Part shown: piece by piece, positions 56,323 through 64,000 of the stretch
Layout: every line of letters begins with the position of its first letter
Position numbering within the stretch: the stretch's first letter is position 1
NCBI GenBank assembly: GCA_963733845.1
Contig: CAVTEM010000009.1
Location: forward strand, 1-64,000
DNA from: DATFQE01 sp963733845
GTDB lineage: Bacteria; Actinomycetota; Thermoleophilia; Gaiellales; Gaiellaceae
Direction: 5' to 3'
DNA: 64,000 nt
Program-made: the position numbers and the translations under genes
Notes under the pieces: generated by a model
What the model was told of the DNA's origin: nothing
Seen by the model: only the letters and a program-made list of their open reading frames with translations
The model's database searches: none

Positions 56323-58246
56323 GTGCCGCCCGCATCGGTCTTCCCGCTCGTCAGGGCGCGTGCGCTCGCCGGACCATTCACGTACGAGGTGCCCGCGGAA
56401 TCGGGCGGGGTGCGGTCGTCGAGGTCCGGTTCGGCCGCGGCAAACGCCGAGGCGTGGTCGTGGGAGTCGGCGCGAGGCGCCGCCCGGCGTCGAGATCGCG
56501 GCGGTCGGACGGGTCGTCGACGCGGTTCCGCCGGCGCTCGTCGACCTGGCGCTCTGGATGGCGCGCTACTACGGCTCGACGCCGGCGAGGGCGCTCGAGC
56601 TCGTCGCGCCGCGCGCCGAAGCGGCGTAAGGAGCAGCCCGCCGCGGCAGAGGTGCACGCGCTTCCGGGGAGGCCGAGCCGGCTGCGCTGACCGACTCGCA
56701 GCGCGCGGCGCTCGCCCGCGTGGTCGCGGCGCTCGACGGCGAGGGCGGCTCGTTCCTGCTCCACGGCGAGACCGGCAGCGGTAAGACCGAGGTCTACCTC
56801 CAGGCCTGCGCGGCCGCGCTCGAGCGCGGGCGCGGGGCGATCGTGCTCGTGCCGGAGATCGCGCTGACGCCGCAGACGGTCGGCCGCTTCCGCGCGCGCT
56901 TCGGCGACCGCGTCGCGCTGCTGCACTCGGGGCTGACCGACGCTGCTCGCCGGGACGAGCGGCAGCGCGTGGTCGCGGGCGAGGCCCGAATCGTCGTCGG
57001 CGCGCGCTCGGCCGTCTTCGCGCCGGTGCGCGACCTGGGGCTGATCTGCGTCGACGAGGAGCACGACCCCTCGTACAAGCAGGAGTCGGACCCGCGCTAC
57101 GACGCCCGCACCGTCGCGGCCAAGCGGGCTGCCCTCGAGGGCGCGGTCGCGCTCTTCGGGAGCGCGACGCCGAGGCCGGAGAGCTGGGCGCGGCTGGAGC
57201 GGATCGAGCTCGGCGCGCGGCTCTCCGGCGCGCTCCCGCCCGTCCAGGTGGTCGACCTGCGGCGCGAGGCCGGCTATCCGCTCTCGGCCCCGCTGCTCGA
57301 GGAGCTCGGCGGGATCGCCGAGCGCGGGGGGAAGGCGATCCTGCTCCTGAACCGGCGCGGGGTCGCGCCCGCGCTGCACTGCCGTGCCTGCGGGGCCACG
57401 ATCCGGTGCGGGCGCTGCGACGTCTCACTCGTCCTGCATGCCGACGGCTCTCTGCGCTGCCACCACTGTGGCCACGAGGAGCGCGCGCCCGAGGCCTGCC
57501 CCGCGTGCGAGTCGCCGGAGCTCGCGCGGATCGGCGCCGGGACGCAGAAGCTGGAGCGGGAGCTCGCGAAGCGGCTGCCCGAGCTGGAGCTGATCCGCAT
57601 CGACGCCGACACCGTCGACCGGCCCGAGGCGCTCTCGGATGCGCTGCGCCGCTTCGCCGCGGCCGATCGAGCGGTCCTGCTCGGCACGCAGATGGTCGCG
57701 AAAGGCCACCACTTCGCGGGCGTCGCCCTTGCGGCCGTGGTGGATGCCGACACGGGCCTCGCCATGCCCGACTTCCGCGCCGAGGAGCGGACGTTCCAGC
57801 TCGTGACGCAGCTCGCCGGCCGCAGCGGGCGCGACGCGCCGGGCCGCGTGCTCGTGCAGACCTTCCAGCCCGACGCGCGGCCGATCCAGCTGGCGGCGCG
57901 CCACGACGTCACGCGCTTCCTGGCCGACGAGCTCGAGCGCCGCCGCGAGCTGGGCTACCCGCCGTTCAGGCACCTCGTCCGCATCGTCGTCTCGGGAGCG
58001 GGCTCGGATCCGGCCACGGCGCTCGGAGAGCTGCGCGAGGAGCTGGAGAAGGCGGGTGACGCCGACCTCCTGGGGCCGGCTCCCTTGCTGCGCCTGCGGG
58101 GCCGTCACCGCGCCCAGCTCGTCGCCAAGACCGACCACCCGGGCGCCTTCGCGGCCGAGGCCGGGCGGCTGCTCGCGGCGGCCGCTCCGGCGATGCGCAG
58201 GGCAGGCCTGACCGCGGTCGTGGACGTCGACCCGCAGGCCCTCTGA
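56323..58246 (+). CDS. priA: Primosomal protein N' (PriA helicase), frame breaks in the N-terminal part
   Basis: About 640 residues, restarts replication forks. N-terminal 3'BD part (VFPLVRARALAGPFTYEVPA) with frame changes near 56412, 56475, 56630 and 56672; from 56720 the frame is clean. Walker A GETGSGKTEV, DEEHD box (ICVDEEHDPSYKQ), zinc cysteines CRACGATIRCGRC, CHHCG and CPAC, and motif V/VI LAGRSGRDAPG. GTG 56323. Confidence 0.92.
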
Positions 58247-58253
58247 CGTTCCC

Positions 58254-58259
58254 TACACT
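58254..58259 (+). promoter_or_regulatory. Leaderless-type -10 element (TACACT)
   Basis: TACACT followed by 7 nt and ATG 58267 of def. Confidence 0.45.
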
Positions 58260-58266
58260 CAGGCCG

Positions 58267-58836
58267 ATGGAGAACGAGGCGGCCGAGGACAAAGCGACAG
58301 CCGCGCGACCCCGAGCGCGAGGCGCGCCGGCGGGTCGCGCTGGCCCAGATCCGCCAGTACGGGGATCCGGTGCTGCGCATGCGCGCCCGCGAGGTCGAGA
58401 GTTCGACGGCGAGCTCGAACAGCTCGTCGGGCGCATGAAGGCGCTGATGCAGGACGCGACCGGCGTCGGCCTCGCCGCCAACCAGGTCGGGGTGCTCCAG
58501 CGCGTGCTCGTCATGCACCCGAACGAGGACGGGCCGATCGCCCTGGTCAACCCGGTGCTGCGCGACCCGTCGGACGAGGTCGAGACCGACGACGAGGGGT
58601 GCCTCTCGCTCCAGGGCGTCACCGTGCCTGTCGAGCGGAGGATCCGGGTCGCGGTCGACGCCTTCGACGAGAGCGGTAACAAGATCGAGCTGGAGCTGGA
58701 AGGGCTCCCCGCTCGCATCCTCCAGCACGAGGTCGACCATCTCGACGGCGTCCTCATCCTCGAGCGCACCACTGACGACTCGCGCCGCGAGGCGCTCGCC
58801 GTCCTGCGCCCGCGGATCACGATCGCACCCTCCTAG
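58267..58836 (+). CDS. def: Peptide deformylase, compensating frame breaks near the N-terminus
   Basis: 189 codons. Removes formyl from new proteins. Motif I GVGLAANQVG, motif II EGCLSLQ (metal Cys), motif III LQHEVDHLDG (two metal His, catalytic Glu). Between about 58305 and 58402 the correct frame reads VALAQIRQYGDPVLRMRARE, so one base is gained and the shift is undone later. It has a longer acidic N-terminus than usual. Next gene fmt overlaps by one base (TAGTG). Confidence 0.93.
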   Translation: MENEAAEDKATAARPRARGAPAGRAGPDPPVRGSGAAHARPRGREFDGELEQLVGRMKALMQDATGVGLAANQVGVLQRVLVMHPNEDGPIALVNPVLRDPSDEVETDDEGCLSLQGVTVPVERRIRVAVDAFDESGNKIELELEGLPARILQHEVDHLDGVLILERTTDDSRREALAVLRPRITIAPS

Positions 58837-59622
58837 TGCCCCGGATCGGCGTCGCCGCCACGGCCGGCTTCGGCGCGGACGTGCTCGAGCGCCTGGCCGA
58901 GCGGCACGAGCTCGCGTTCCTGCTCACGCGGCCGGACCGGCCCGCGGGCCGCGGCCGCAAGCAGACCGCGCCGCCGGCGAAGGTCGTCGCCGAGCGGCTC
59001 GGGATCCCCGTGCTCCAGCCCGAGCGGCCCGCCGAGGCCGAGCTCGACGCCGAGACGATCGTGCTCGTCGCCTACGGCGCGCTGATCCCGAAGGAGCTCC
59101 TGGAGCGGCACGAGTGGCTCAACGTCCATCCCTCGCTGCTGCCGCGCTGGCGCGGGGCCGCTCCGGTCGAGCGGGCGATCATGGCCGGCGACGAGGAGAC
59201 GGGCGTCAGCGTGATCCGGCTCGTGGAGGAGCTGGACGCCGGCCCGATCGGGGCGCAGCAGGCGTTCGCGATCGAGCCCCGACGACGACGCGGGCGCCGT
59301 CTTCGCGCGGGCAGCGGAGCTGGCGCCGGCCCTGCTCGAGGCCGCCGAGTCGTTCGAGCCGCAGCCCGCGGAGGGCGTCACCTACGCCGAGAAGATCGGC
59401 CCGGCCGACCGCGAGCTCGACTGGTCGCGCCCGCCGCAGGAGCTGCACGACCGCATCCGCGCCCTGTCGCCGCACATCGGCGCGCGCGGCGAGGTCGAGG
59501 GCCGGAACGTGATCGTCTGGCGCTCGCGGCTCGACGGCGACCGGCTGGAGCTGCTCGAGGTGCAGCCCGAGGGCGGGAAGCGCATGTCGTACGACGCCTG
59601 GCTGCGCGGCTTACGCTCCTGA
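58836..59622 (+). CDS. fmt: Methionyl-tRNA formyltransferase, one frame break
   Basis: About 261 residues, short for the family because the C-terminal domain is reduced. Formyl-transfer active site NVHPSLLPRWRGAAPVERA (Asn, His) and VRLVEELDAGPI-type Asp (IRLVEELDAGPIG). One extra C near 59278 (ATCGAG-C-CCCGAC) then DDDAGAVFARAAEL. Formylates initiator Met-tRNA; pairs functionally with Def upstream. Confidence 0.9.
59612..59617 (+). promoter_or_regulatory. Leaderless-type -10 element (TACGCT)
   Basis: TACGCT inside the last codons of fmt, 6 nt before GTG 59624 of rpe. Confidence 0.4.
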
Positions 59623-59623
59623 C

Positions 59624-60300
59624 GTGGGCTGGAGCGAGTGGATCCGCACGGTCGAGGTCGAGCCGTCGCTGTACGCGGCCGACTTCTCGCGGCTGGGCGA
59701 GCAGATCGACGAGCTGCTGAACGCCGGCGTGCGGGTCTTCCACTACGACATCGGCGACGGGCACTTCGTCGAGCCGATCACGATCGGGCCGATCGTGCTC
59801 GAGTCGATCGCGCCGGCGATCCACGAGCGCGGCGGGGTGCTCGACTGCCACCTGATGGTCGACAACCCTGCCCGCCACATCCCGCAGGTGGCGCGGGCGG
59901 GCGGCGACAGCGTCACCTTCCACGTCGAGGTCACCGACGACCCCGGCGCCCTGATCGCGCTCGCCCGCGAGCACGAGCTGGGCGTCGGAGTCGCGTTCAA
60001 TCCGGGCACAGCCGTCGAGGACGCGGCCGCGCGCGGCCGAGGGAGCCGACCTCGCGCTCTGCATGAGCATCTGGCCCGGCTACTCCGGCCAGGCGTTCAT
60101 GCCCGAGGCGCTGGACCGGATCGCCCGCCTGCGCGAGCTGCTTCCCGAGACTCCGATCCAGGTGGACGGTGGGATCGGGCCGGAGACGATCCGGCCGGCA
60201 TACGAGGCCGGCGCGAACCTGTTCGTGGCGGGCACCGCGATCTTCGGCCACGAGGACCTGCCGCGGGCCTACAGCGCGGCTCGTCCAGCTGCTCGCATGA
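59624..60300 (+). CDS. rpe: Ribulose-phosphate 3-epimerase, two frame breaks
   Basis: About 224 residues, TIM barrel, pentose phosphate pathway; product feeds riboflavin synthesis downstream. VEPSLYAADFSRLGEQI, FHYDIGDGHFVEPITIGP (metal Asp/His), LDCHLMVDNPARH, then after a gained C near 60031 GADLALCMSIWPGYSGQAF and IQVDGGIGPETI (catalytic Asp). A second gained base near 60277 gives the end LVQLLA with TGA 60298-60300, overlapping ribD as ATGA. Confidence 0.92.
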
Positions 60301-61235
60301 GCCTGGAACGTGCGCTCGAGCTCGCCGAGCGGGGCCGGGGGACCGCGCATCCGAACCCGGTCGTCGGGGCCGTCGTCGTGCGCGACGGCGAGGTCGTGGG
60401 GGAGGGGTGGCACGAGCGCAAGGGCGAGGCACACGCGGAGGTGAACGCGCTCGCGGCCGCCGGGGAGCGGGCCCGGGGCGCGACGCTGTTTCTGACGATG
60501 GAGCCGTGCTCGCACCACGGCTCGACGCCGCCGTGCACGGACGCCGTGCTCGCCGCCGGCGTCGCGCGTGTCGTCGCCGGCTCGCTCGACCCGAACCCGG
60601 AGGCGGGCGGCGGCCTGGAGCTGCTCCGGAGCAAGGGCGTCGAGGTCGAGCACACCGACTCCTTCGCGGCGAGGGCGCAGAACGAGGCCTGGCGCACCTG
60701 GGTCGCCGAGGGGCGGCCGTTCGTGACCTACAAGGTCGCCTCGACGCTCGACGGCCGCGTCACCGTTCCCGGCGAGCGCTGGGTCAGCGGCGAGGAGTCG
60801 CGCCGGCTCGTCCACGAGCTGCGCGCCGCCTCGGACGCGGTCGCGGTCGGGATGGGCACGGTCCGGGCCGACGATCCGCGCCTGGACGCGCGAGGCGTGG
60901 ACGCACCGAGGCAGCCGCGCCGCCTCGCGTTCGGCCGCGGCCCGCTTCCGCAGGGGTCGGAGCTCGAGCTGCGAAGCGGAGCCCTGCGCGAGGAGCTCGA
61001 GGCGCTCGCCACAGAGGGGGTGCAGTCGCTCCTGCTCGAGGGCGGCCCCACGCTCGCCGGCGCCTTCCTCGCCGAGGGTCTCGTCGACAAGGTGCTCGTC
61101 TTCCTCGCCCCCTTGCTCGCCGGCGCAGGCCCCGTCGCCGTGGCCGGGCTTGACACCCCCGCTACCCTGCGGCGTTTGACGGCCCGCCGTGTGGGCCAGG
61201 ACCTTCTCGTCTGCGGCTATGTCCACGAACCCTGA
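60297..61235 (+). CDS. ribD: Riboflavin biosynthesis deaminase/reductase
   Basis: 312 residues, two domains. The deaminase has the zinc site HAEVNALAA and PCSHHGSTPPC; the reductase starts about residue 145 (RPFVTYKVASTLDGRV) and includes SGEESRRLVHELRAASDAVAVG and LLLEGGPTLAGAFL. Carries out steps two and three of riboflavin synthesis. Slightly short but unbroken. ATG 60297 is coupled to rpe. Confidence 0.94.
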   Translation: MSLERALELAERGRGTAHPNPVVGAVVVRDGEVVGEGWHERKGEAHAEVNALAAAGERARGATLFLTMEPCSHHGSTPPCTDAVLAAGVARVVAGSLDPNPEAGGGLELLRSKGVEVEHTDSFAARAQNEAWRTWVAEGRPFVTYKVASTLDGRVTVPGERWVSGEESRRLVHELRAASDAVAVGMGTVRADDPRLDARGVDAPRQPRRLAFGRGPLPQGSELELRSGALREELEALATEGVQSLLLEGGPTLAGAFLAEGLVDKVLVFLAPLLAGAGPVAVAGLDTPATLRRLTARRVGQDLLVCGYVHEP

Positions 61236-61452
61236 TCGCATCGTCAACCTGCTCTCGAACTGGCTGGGCGGCCGGCTGCCGACCGACGAGCTCAGGCGCC
61301 AGCTCGACGAGATCGGCACCGACGATCTCTCACCCGCCGCGGCCGAGGCGGTCGAGGAGCTGCGCGGCGAGCTCGCAACCGCGCAGAACGGCGAGCGCGG
61401 CCACCTGGAGATGGTGGCCCGCGAGACGCTCGAAGCCGTCGCCCTCGGCTGA
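61219..61452 (+). CDS. Small helical protein inside the riboflavin operon, 77 residues
   Basis: ATG 61219 lies 17 nt inside ribD. Sequence STNPDRIVNLLSNWLGGRLP then acidic helices (AAAEAVEELRGELATAQNGE) to ETLEAVALG. No family recognised. Position between ribD and ribE and conserved-looking composition suggest a real gene; it could be an accessory or unrelated small protein. Confidence 0.55.
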   Translation: MSTNPDRIVNLLSNWLGGRLPTDELRRQLDEIGTDDLSPAAAEAVEELRGELATAQNGERGHLEMVARETLEAVALG

Positions 61453-61460
61453 GCGACCGC

Positions 61461-61466
61461 TAGCGT
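61461..61466 (+). promoter_or_regulatory. Leaderless-type -10 element (TAGCGT)
   Basis: TAGCGT followed by 7 nt and GTG 61474 of ribE. Confidence 0.45.
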
Positions 61467-61473
61467 CTTCCTC

Positions 61474-62089
61474 GTGTTCACCGGAATCGTCCGCGAGCGG
61501 GGCCGCGTGCTCCGCGCCGACGGAGGCGCCGACGGCCTCTCGCTCGAGCTCGAGGCGCCCCAGACGGCTGCCCTGAGCGGCGTCGGCGACTCGGTCTCGA
61601 TCGGCGGCGCCTGTCTCACGGTCACGTCCGTGCAGGACGGCCGGCTCGCCTTCCACGCCGTCCCCGAGACGCTCGAGCCGTAGCTCGCTCGCACGGCTCG
61701 AGCCCGGCGCCGAGGTCAACCTGGAGCCGGCGCTGCGAGCGGGCGACCCGCTCGGCGGCCACTACGTCCAGGGCCACGTCGACGCGGTCGGCAGCGTGCG
61801 CTCGCTCGAGCCGGAGGGCGAGGGCGCCCGTCTCTGGATCGACGCTCCCGCCGAGGTGCTCCGCTACTGCGTGGACAAGGGCTCGATCACCGTCGAGGGC
61901 GTGTCCCTGACGATCGCCGCGCTCGACGCCGACGGCTTCGCGATCGCGCTCGTGCCGCACACGCTCGAGGTCACGACGCTCGGCTCGCTGACGGCCGGAG
62001 ACCCCGTCAACCTCGAGGCCGACGTGATCGCCAAGTACGTCGCCAGGCTCGTCCGGCCCGAAGACATGGGTACGATCAGTCGAGGATGA
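61474..62089 (+). CDS. ribE: Riboflavin synthase alpha chain, one frame break
   Basis: About 204 residues, two lumazine-binding repeats. MFTGIVRERGRVL, GGACLTVTSV, then an extra C near 61679 (GAG-C-CGTAGC) which creates a false TAG, then SSLARLEPGAEVNLEPAL, GHYVQGHVDAVG, DKGSITVEGVSLTI and VNLEADVIAKYVARL. Makes riboflavin from two lumazines. Overlaps ribBA (ATGA). Confidence 0.93.
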
Positions 62090-63345
62090 CCTCCACGGCG
62101 ACGCCGCAGACCGAGGCACCGTTCGCGACCGTCGAAGAGGCGATCGAGGACATCCGCCAGGGCAAGTTCGTGGTCGTCGTGGACGCGGCGGACCGCGAGA
62201 ACGAGGGCGACCTGACGATCGCCGCCCAGTTCGCCACGCCCGAGGCGATCAACTTCATGGCCATGCACGCGCGCGGGCTGATCTGCCTCTGCCTGACCGA
62301 GGAGCGCTGCGACGAGCTCGAGCTGCGGCAGATGACCGACCGCAACGAGACGCCGTACGGGACCGCCTTCACCGTCTCGATCGAGGCGCGCGAGGGCGTG
62401 ACGACGGGGATCTCGGCGCATGACCGGTCGCACACGATCCAGGTCGCGATCGACCCGAGCAAGGGCGCCGACTCGCTCGTCCAGCCCGGGCACGTCTTCC
62501 CGCTGCGCTCCAAGCCGGGCGGCGTCCTGCGCCGCGCCGGGCAGACCGAGGCTGCGGTGGATCTGGCGCGCCTGGCCGGGCTGAATCCGGCCGGCGTCGT
62601 CTGCGAGATCATGAACGAGGACGGGACGATGGCCCGCATCCCGGACCTGGTCCCCTACTGCGAGCGGCACGGCGTCAAGCTGGTGACCGTCGCCGACCTG
62701 ATCGAGTACCGGCGCCGCACGGAGAAGCTCGTCGAGCGCATGACCTCGGTGCGGCTGCCGACCGAGTACGGCGAGTTCACGGCCGTCGCCTTCCGCGAGA
62801 CGCTCACCGGCAAGGACCATGTCGCGCTCGTCCGGGGTGATGTCGAGGGCGCCGACGACGTGCTCGTCCGCGTCCACTCCGAGTGCCTGACCGGCGACGT
62901 CTTCCACTCGCTCCGCTGCGACTGCGGCGAGCAGCTCGCGCTCGCGCTGCGGCGGATCGCCTCCGAGGAGGCGGGCGTGCTGCTGTACATGGCGCAGGAA
63001 GGCCGCGGGATCGGGTTGCTAAACAAGCTCAAGGCCTACGAGCTGCAGGAGAACGGCCTCGACACCGTCGAGGCGAACCTCGAGCTCGGCCTGCCGATCG
63101 ACGCGCGCGAGTACGGGATCGGCTACCAGATTCTCACCGACCTCGGGCTCTCGACGATCCGGATCCTCACGAACAACCCGAAGAAGCTGAGCGGGATCGA
63201 GGGGTTCGGCCTCACGGTGGTCGAGCAGGTGCCGATCGAGGTGCCGCCCAACGCGGAGAACCAGCGTTACCTCGAGGCGAAGCGAGACAAGCTCGGTCAC
63301 CGGCTGCACCACCAGGACGTCAAGTTCGAGTCCGAGGAGCAATGA
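62086..63345 (+). CDS. ribBA: DHBP synthase / GTP cyclohydrolase II
   Basis: 419 residues, unbroken. RibB part: DAADRENEGDLTIAAQF (metal Glu), GVTTGISAHDR, GVLRRAGQTEAAVDLARLAG. RibA part from about 215: VRVHSECLTGDVFHSLRCDC (zinc Cys), GRGIGLLNKLKAYELQ, YGIGYQILTDLGL and LTNNPKKLSGIEGFGL. Makes both starting compounds of riboflavin synthesis. Confidence 0.97.
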   Translation: MTSTATPQTEAPFATVEEAIEDIRQGKFVVVVDAADRENEGDLTIAAQFATPEAINFMAMHARGLICLCLTEERCDELELRQMTDRNETPYGTAFTVSIEAREGVTTGISAHDRSHTIQVAIDPSKGADSLVQPGHVFPLRSKPGGVLRRAGQTEAAVDLARLAGLNPAGVVCEIMNEDGTMARIPDLVPYCERHGVKLVTVADLIEYRRRTEKLVERMTSVRLPTEYGEFTAVAFRETLTGKDHVALVRGDVEGADDVLVRVHSECLTGDVFHSLRCDCGEQLALALRRIASEEAGVLLYMAQEGRGIGLLNKLKAYELQENGLDTVEANLELGLPIDAREYGIGYQILTDLGLSTIRILTNNPKKLSGIEGFGLTVVEQVPIEVPPNAENQRYLEAKRDKLGHRLHHQDVKFESEEQ

Positions 63346-63373
63346 CCGACCGACCCGCTAGAACATCGCGGAC

Positions 63374-64000
63374 ATGAGCGATCGTTTCGAGGAGCTGCGG
63401 CGGAGCTTCGAGCAGGACGAGCGGCAGCCGTACGACCACGACCAGTTCGAGGAGTCCAGCGAGGACGTGCTGAGCGCGCTCGTCGAGCCCGCCGAGGACG
63501 AGGCCGAGCCCGAGCCCGAGGCGGAGGCCGAGCTAGAGGCGGAGGCCGAGCCCGAAGCTGAGCCGAGGAGCCGGAGGCGGTCGCCGAGCCGGAGCCGGAG
63601 GTCGAGGAGCCTCCGGAGCCGGAGCCCGACCCCGTCGCGCAGCACGCGCCGCCGGGCTTCCGCGTGCCGGATGGCTACGCGACGCTCGAGGGGACGCCGA
63701 ACGGCTCGGCGCGCTCGGTCGGAGTCGTCGTCAGCCGCTTCAACGGCGACATCACGGCGCGCATGCTGGCGCAGACGCTGACCGCGCTCGAGGAGCAGGG
63801 CGTCGCCCGCGACGCCGTCACGGTCGTGCCGGTGCCCGGCGCGTTCGAGCTTCCGCTCGCCGCGATGGCCCTGGCCAAGACGCGCCGGTTCGCCTGCGTG
63901 GTCGCGCTCGGCTGCGTGATTCGGGGCGAGACCTCGCACTTCGAGCTCATCGCAGGCGAGGCGGCGAGCGGCCTGCAGCTGGCTGCTCTCGAGACCGGTG
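63374..64000 (+). CDS. ribH: 6,7-dimethyl-8-ribityllumazine synthase with acidic N-terminal extension, 3' partial, one frame break
   Basis: ATG 63374 opens SDRFEELRRSFEQDERQPYD, followed by about 65 residues made almost only of Glu, Pro, Ala and Val. One G is missing near 63565 (GAGCCG-AGGAG); the acidic run continues after it and passes into a normal RibH at FRVPDGYATLEGT, with SVGVVVSRFNGDITARML, VPVPGAFELPLAAMALAK and LGCVIRGETSHFELI. The window ends before the stop. RibH is normally about 155 residues, so an extension of about 100 residues is unusual; two separate genes joined by the frame break is the alternative. Confidence 0.8.

Noticed and set aside
60200..62086. FMN riboswitch for the riboflavin genes
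   Set aside because: Genes overlap or lie within 30 nt of each other; there is no leader long enough for the conserved FMN element in the window.
63480..63650. Tandem DNA repeat or CRISPR-like array in the GAGCCSGAG-rich stretch
   Set aside because: The periodicity comes from Glu-Pro/Glu-Ala codons of the RibH extension; there are no spacers or constant repeats.

Overview
The window is a 64 kb piece of a very GC-rich chromosome with many GTG starts, dense packing, frequent 4-nt ATGA/GTGA gene overlaps and class-typical actinobacterial gene orders (priA-def-fmt-rpe-ribD-ribE-ribBA-ribH; cmk-plsC-der-gpsA; lgt-scpA-scpB-rluB). I infer an actinobacterium, most likely a Thermoleophilia-like lineage (Gaiellales/Solirubrobacterales), probably from a metagenome or long-read assembly. 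About thirty single-base frame breaks hit unrelated core genes (metK, der, gpsA, fmt, rpe, ribE, aroF, scpB, priA) and look like sequence error rather than decay.

Layout. 1-3.07 kb: end of a large RecB-nuclease/helicase fusion, heavily frame-broken. 3.2-19.7 kb, accessory: secreted PhoD phosphatase, a HAF-repeat secreted protein, a NIPSNAP protein and an Ada-AlkA DNA-repair fusion; two class III nucleotide cyclases around an Mrr-like nuclease; RecQ; two small unknowns; a secreted thermonuclease; three tandem double-GNAT acetyltransferases; a NaChBac-like channel; a PAP2 phosphatase. 19.8-23.5 kb: a small unknown and dnaE. 23.5-30.7 kb: a truncated VOC gene, a secreted delta-60/Calx-beta protein, a class V aminotransferase, a VOC and a monooxygenase-like protein, an ECF sigma factor with its membrane partner and a YtkA-like secreted protein.

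30.8-51.1 kb, core metabolism: lgt, scpAB and rluB; the trp operon on the minus strand (trpE-trpG-trpD-trpCF-trpB-trpA-trpS), preceded by a Trp-rich leader peptide and an attenuator; chorismate mutase; then on the plus strand aroF-tyrA-aroA-cmk-plsC-der-gpsA, a lipoprotein and metK. The chorismate branch point is thus split into divergent arms: tryptophan to the left, Tyr/shikimate to the right.

51.2-56.3 kb: a minus-strand iron operon (lipoprotein, FTR1 permease, hydantoinase/oxoprolinase-like protein, small membrane protein, DtxR-family regulator) with a DtxR-type iron box in front. 56.3-64 kb: priA, def, fmt, rpe and the riboflavin genes, ending inside ribH, which carries an unusual acidic N-terminal extension.

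A recurrent signal is a TAnnnT hexamer 6-7 nt upstream of the start codon of at least nine genes, the pattern of leaderless transcripts.
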